Made by a program: the position numbers and the translations under genes
NCBI GenBank assembly: GCA_963555705.1
Contig: OY743169.1
Coordinates: 50,954,124 to 51,018,123 of the forward strand
Length of the DNA stretch: 64,000 bases
Direction: 5' to 3'
DNA from: Ligustrum vulgare
Lineage: Eukaryota; Streptophyta; Magnoliopsida; Lamiales; Oleaceae
Notes under the pieces: generated by a model
What the model was told of the DNA's origin: nothing
Seen by the model: only the letters and a program-made list of their open reading frames with translations
Database searches by the model: none
Shown here: piece by piece, positions 60,730-64,000 of the stretch
How the letters are laid out: the number at the start of each line of letters is the position of its first letter
Position numbering within the stretch: the first letter of the stretch is position 1

Positions 60730-60900
60730 TTTATGTTTGTGTGTGGTAGTGAAGTGGTGGTTAGTATTGTGGTGGTGGTGCGTCAGAGATAGTGTGGTGG
60801 TGGTGCGTCGTCGTGGTCCTTGTGGTGGTGGTAATTTTGGTACATCAGAGATGGCAGTGGTGCATCTGAGGTTATGGTGATGGTGATGAGGCATCGTTTG
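60730..60900. repeat. GTGGTGG low-complexity block
   Basis: A GGTGGTGGTGCGTC unit occurs at least twice within a GT/GG-rich stretch. Open frames on both strands here are composition artefacts. Confidence 0.7.
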
Positions 60901-60959
60901 AGCTTTGGATTGTGGGGCGATGAAGACTCTGTAAATTTGTGTTTGGGTGGAACAAAATG

Positions 60960-61215
60960 CGTGATTAAAGGAGACATTAGCGTGATTTTAAGCTCCCAGT
61001 GCACATCTCCCAGCGGTGAAAGGGAGTGAAAGGGAGTGTGATTTAAAGACCAGTCTCGCTTGATCAGGGGTTCGAATCCGACCATTGCCAAGTACAAAGG
61101 TAAGCTCTCACCCTACACTTTGGAAGACATAATCTGCGATTTACATCCTCTACCAAGGCCCAGGACAGAACATGTGGAAACCCTTAGGGTTGGGGTTCAA
61201 CCTTTTTTTAATAAA
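60960..61215 (+). repeat. Possible tRNA-derived SINE or tRNA-like fragment
   Basis: GGTTCGAATCC at 61069-61079 is a perfect pol III B box. No convincing A box or cloverleaf surrounds it, and a stretch ending GGGGTTCAACC then TTTTTTTA follows, which could be a SINE tail. This is suggestive only. Confidence 0.35.
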
Positions 61216-61789
61216 TTGTGATTTTATAATAACCTGACATATGTATTTTTTTCCAATGATAAACTCTTAGTAAAACACTAAAACCCCAATTGGATAATCT
61301 TGTCAAAGTTTCACCATCCTGTTATGTTCTCTAATCCATTTAATTTTTATACAAATCTGACGTAAATTGCTTATTCGACGACCGCATTGTAAATGATCTC
61401 CCTAGAAATGAATTTACAGGAATATCTTCAAACAAAAAGGTTGAAATGCAAGAACTTTTTAACACTTTTATGATGTCGAATAGTTACAAATATGATTACT
61501 AAGCAATTTTCATCAAATTAAGAGACTACATGAGACAAAATTGCATAATGGACCTTAGGGGCGGAGCCAGAGATGAACATGAACATTTTTTTTTAGGGAA
61601 AAATACAAAACTATACAACTAAAACTTTGACTTTTTAAACATAACAAACTTAAATTTTTTTTTTTAAAATCCGGTGTTAGAGTTAATTAGTTAATTAATT
61701 AATATAACATTATAATAATTATCATTTATATATTAAATTAAAACTCATATAATATTACATAATAAAATCAAAACAATATCTAATCTACA
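61216..61789. other. No gene seen
   Basis: AT-rich sequence between repeat arrays. TTAGGGGCGGAGCCAGAGAT at about 61556-61575 looks like a hAT end; its partner was not found. Confidence 0.4.
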
Positions 61790-63010
61790 ACCACTCCATC
61801 CCAACCCACCCCAACCCCGCAATCACCCCACCCCACCCCGACCCCAAACCAAAAAATGATTTTTTTCCTTTTATTTTTCCACTCACCCCCACCGCGACAC
61901 CACCTTACCCACCCCACCCACTCACCCCACCTCCACTCACCAACCCACCCACCTCACCCCACCCCACCACACCACAAGAATGATTTTACTTTTATTTTTT
62001 CTTATCTCACCCACCCACCCACCCCACCCCCCGTCCCATCCCACCCCACCCCACCCCACTCCTCCCAAACCCACCCACCCCTATTCCCACCCCACTCACC
62101 CCACCCAACCCAAGACCACCCCACCCAAAATGATTTTTTTCTACTACTTTTCCACAACTCGCCCAGACCCTACCCCATCCAACCCCGCCACCTACCCCAC
62201 CCAAAATTAATTTTTTTTCTTATAATTTTCCACTCCCCCACAACCTCGCCCCAGACCCTACCCCACCCCATCTCATCCAAAATGATTTTTTCTACTACTT
62301 TTTCACAACTCGTCCAGACCCTACCCCTCCACCCATCCCCACCTCCACAACATCCAAAATTAATTTTTTTCTTCTAATTTTTCACCCTACCCCGCCCCCA
62401 CCCCACCCCGCCCCACCCAAATATGATTTTTCTTCTATATTTCCACACCCTACCCACCCCATCCTACCTACCTACCCACCCACCCCATCATACCCAATCC
62501 AAAAATGATTTTTCTTTTACCCCCACCTCCCCAAAAATAATTTTTTTTCAATTTTTTCACACTTCCCCCAACTGCCCCACCCCATCCCAGCGCACCCCGT
62601 CACCCACCATGCCCCATCCAAAAATGATTTTTCTTCTATTTTTCCACCCCACCCCTACCCTAACCTACCCCACCTCACCCACACACCCACCCACCAACCA
62701 AAATTTTTTTCTACTTTTTCAAGCCCCCAACCCGAATTCGACCCCACCCACCCCACTCCAAAAAATAATTTTTTTTCTTCTACTTTTCAAACCCCCACCC
62801 ACCCACCCAAAAAATGATTTTTTTCTTCTAATTTTCCATCCCCGACCCCGGCCCCACCTCACTACACCACAAAAAAATGATTTTTTCTACTTTTTCTAGC
62901 TAGCCCCACCCAACCTCTACCCACCCTAAAAATGATTTTTTTCTCTATGTTCCCCACCCACCACACCCTATCCTATTACACCCAAACTAAAAATGATTTT
63001 TTTTTCCACC
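61790..63010. repeat. C-rich minisatellite punctuated by AAAATGATTTTTT
   Basis: About seventeen irregular units of 50-120 bp alternate a CCCCACCC-rich stretch with AAAATGATTTTTTT or AAATTAATTTTTTT and CTTCTACTTTTCCAC. Pro-rich open frames of up to 173 codons cross it only because the C-rich strand lacks stops. Confidence 0.85.
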
Positions 63011-63965
63011 CCCACCTCAGCCAACCCGCGAAATCACAATTTGTCGCACAAAGTTATATTTCAGTCACAAATCATACAAAAAATGATTTTTTTCACAGTT
63101 GGTCACACAAAGTCACATTTGGTCACACAAGGTCACAGTTCGATTACACAAAGTCGCAGTTCGATCACACAAAGTTACAATTGGTCACACAAAGTTACAT
63201 TTTGGTCACACAATACCACAAATTTATAGTTCGGTTACATAAAGTCACAATTCGGTCACACGAGGTCACAGTTCGATCTCACAGTTTCACACAAGGTCAT
63301 TGTTTGGTCACACATGGTTACAGTTCAATCACATAAAGTTACAATTCAGTCACACGAGGTCACAGCTCGGTGATACGAGGTCACAGCTCGGTGACACAGT
63401 CATATTTCAGTCAAAAATCACAATTACAAGTGTAATATCAAATTTCAACGCAATCCCACCCACCAATACCCAACCCGACCTGCAAAGTCACAATCGATCA
63501 CATAGAGTCACATTTCATTCACAATTACAAATTTAGACACAAATTTCACCCCATCACCACCCCACCACCCCCATTAGTAAAGTCACAATTGGTCACACAA
63601 AGTCACAATAAAAAATTTAGTTCCAAATCTCACACTACCCCACGGCACTCCACCCGCACCCCACCCACAAAAGTCACACAAGGTCACAATTTGATCATAC
63701 GAGGTCACAGTTCGATCGCACAAAGTTACGATTGGGTCGCACGAGGTCACGGTTCGATCGCACGAGGTTACAGTTCTTCGGTCACACGAGGTCAAGTTCG
63801 ATTACACAAGGTCACAGTTCGTTCTCACAAAGTCATAGCTCGATCACACATAGTCATACTTGACACAATTGTAGGTCACATCACGTCATCGTCCATTGGT
63901 TACACAATCACTAATAATTGGTCATGGTGGTCACATTTCGTATTTATCACAAGTCGCACAAAATC
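63011..63965. repeat. GGTCACAC minisatellite, unit about 21 bp, running to the window edge
   Basis: Units of the type GGTCACACRAGGTCACAGTTCG repeat imperfectly about forty times, with interruptions at 63410-63560 and 63600-63670. One AAAATGATTTTTTT punctuation unit lies inside it at about 63078, so this array and the C-rich one are interleaved. It may continue beyond the window. Confidence 0.85.
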
Positions 63966-64000
63966 ATAATTAGTCAATATTTTGATTACACCTACCTAAT

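Noticed and set aside
61060..61090. A tRNA gene suggested by GGTTCGAATCC
   Set aside because: No acceptor stem, D arm or anticodon arm could be placed around the T-loop-like sequence.
61856..62899. Pro-rich open frames of up to 173 codons
   Set aside because: They follow a C-rich minisatellite lacking stop codons on one strand; repeat units shift frame freely.
63011..63965. Regular short repeats resembling a CRISPR array
   Set aside because: No unique spacers of constant size, units degenerate, and the window is plant nuclear DNA.
62932..63969. Open frames with VTxSHKVT-type repeats
   Set aside because: Direct translation of the 21-bp GGTCACA array; no start context or conserved domain.

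Overview
This window looks like nuclear DNA of a flowering plant, most probably a eudicot. It is AT-rich, its genes have GT-AG introns, and it carries plant-specific families: a TPS-g-type terpene synthase, a plant-type equilibrative nucleoside transporter, CACTA/TNP2, Stowaway and Tourist MITEs, and an endogenous pararetrovirus. I cannot name the species. Only three genes appear intact: a seven-exon terpene synthase (minus, 24107-27774), a five-exon ABC1/ADCK2-like kinase (plus, 45022-51934) and a nine-exon equilibrative nucleoside transporter (minus, 52477-55394). I assembled each by finding in-phase GT-AG junctions that join recognisable protein blocks. The ABC1 kinase and the transporter are convergent, with 542 bp between their stop codons. 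Nothing suggests that the three genes share a pathway.

The rest is mostly nested transposable elements. Positions 1-2284 and 18214-20090 are old retroelement-like DNA. A 15.9-kb CACTA element (2285-18213) split them, with CACT termini and a matching TGT duplication. That element was itself hit twice. A 2.87-kb solo LTR (8234-11104, GTTAG duplication) lies in its TNP2 transposase, and a defective endogenous pararetrovirus (about 12967-17480, minus) lies beside a long TA repeat near its 5' end. At 20.1-23.5 kb a Ty3/gypsy pol fragment is interrupted by another solo LTR (20559-22826, TTCAA duplication).

The terpene synthase has a 1.23-kb TRIM-like retroelement in its last intron, antisense to the gene. 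The interval 28.4-33.6 kb holds a tandem duplication with a Tourist-like MITE in one copy, a GGGTA-rich repeat and unrecognised retroelement-like sequence. From 33.9 to 40.9 kb there is a decayed copia element, then a hAT transposase pseudogene split by a 2.98-kb non-autonomous LTR element (37219-40202). A Helitron-like element built from about 0.7-kb tandem repeats lies at 42225-44688.

The ABC1-kinase gene carries a 907-bp hAT element with an 8-bp target duplication in intron 2. Beyond the transporter, 56.5-58.9 kb is a MITE field. The right end (60.4-64.0 kb) is a mosaic of minisatellites: GGTCACA-type units, and C-rich units punctuated by AAAATGATTTTTT. I found no convincing new multi-gene system. 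The best candidates for something undescribed are the non-autonomous LTR family at 37-40 kb, the pararetrovirus with its direct terminal repeat, and the mosaic satellite at the right edge.
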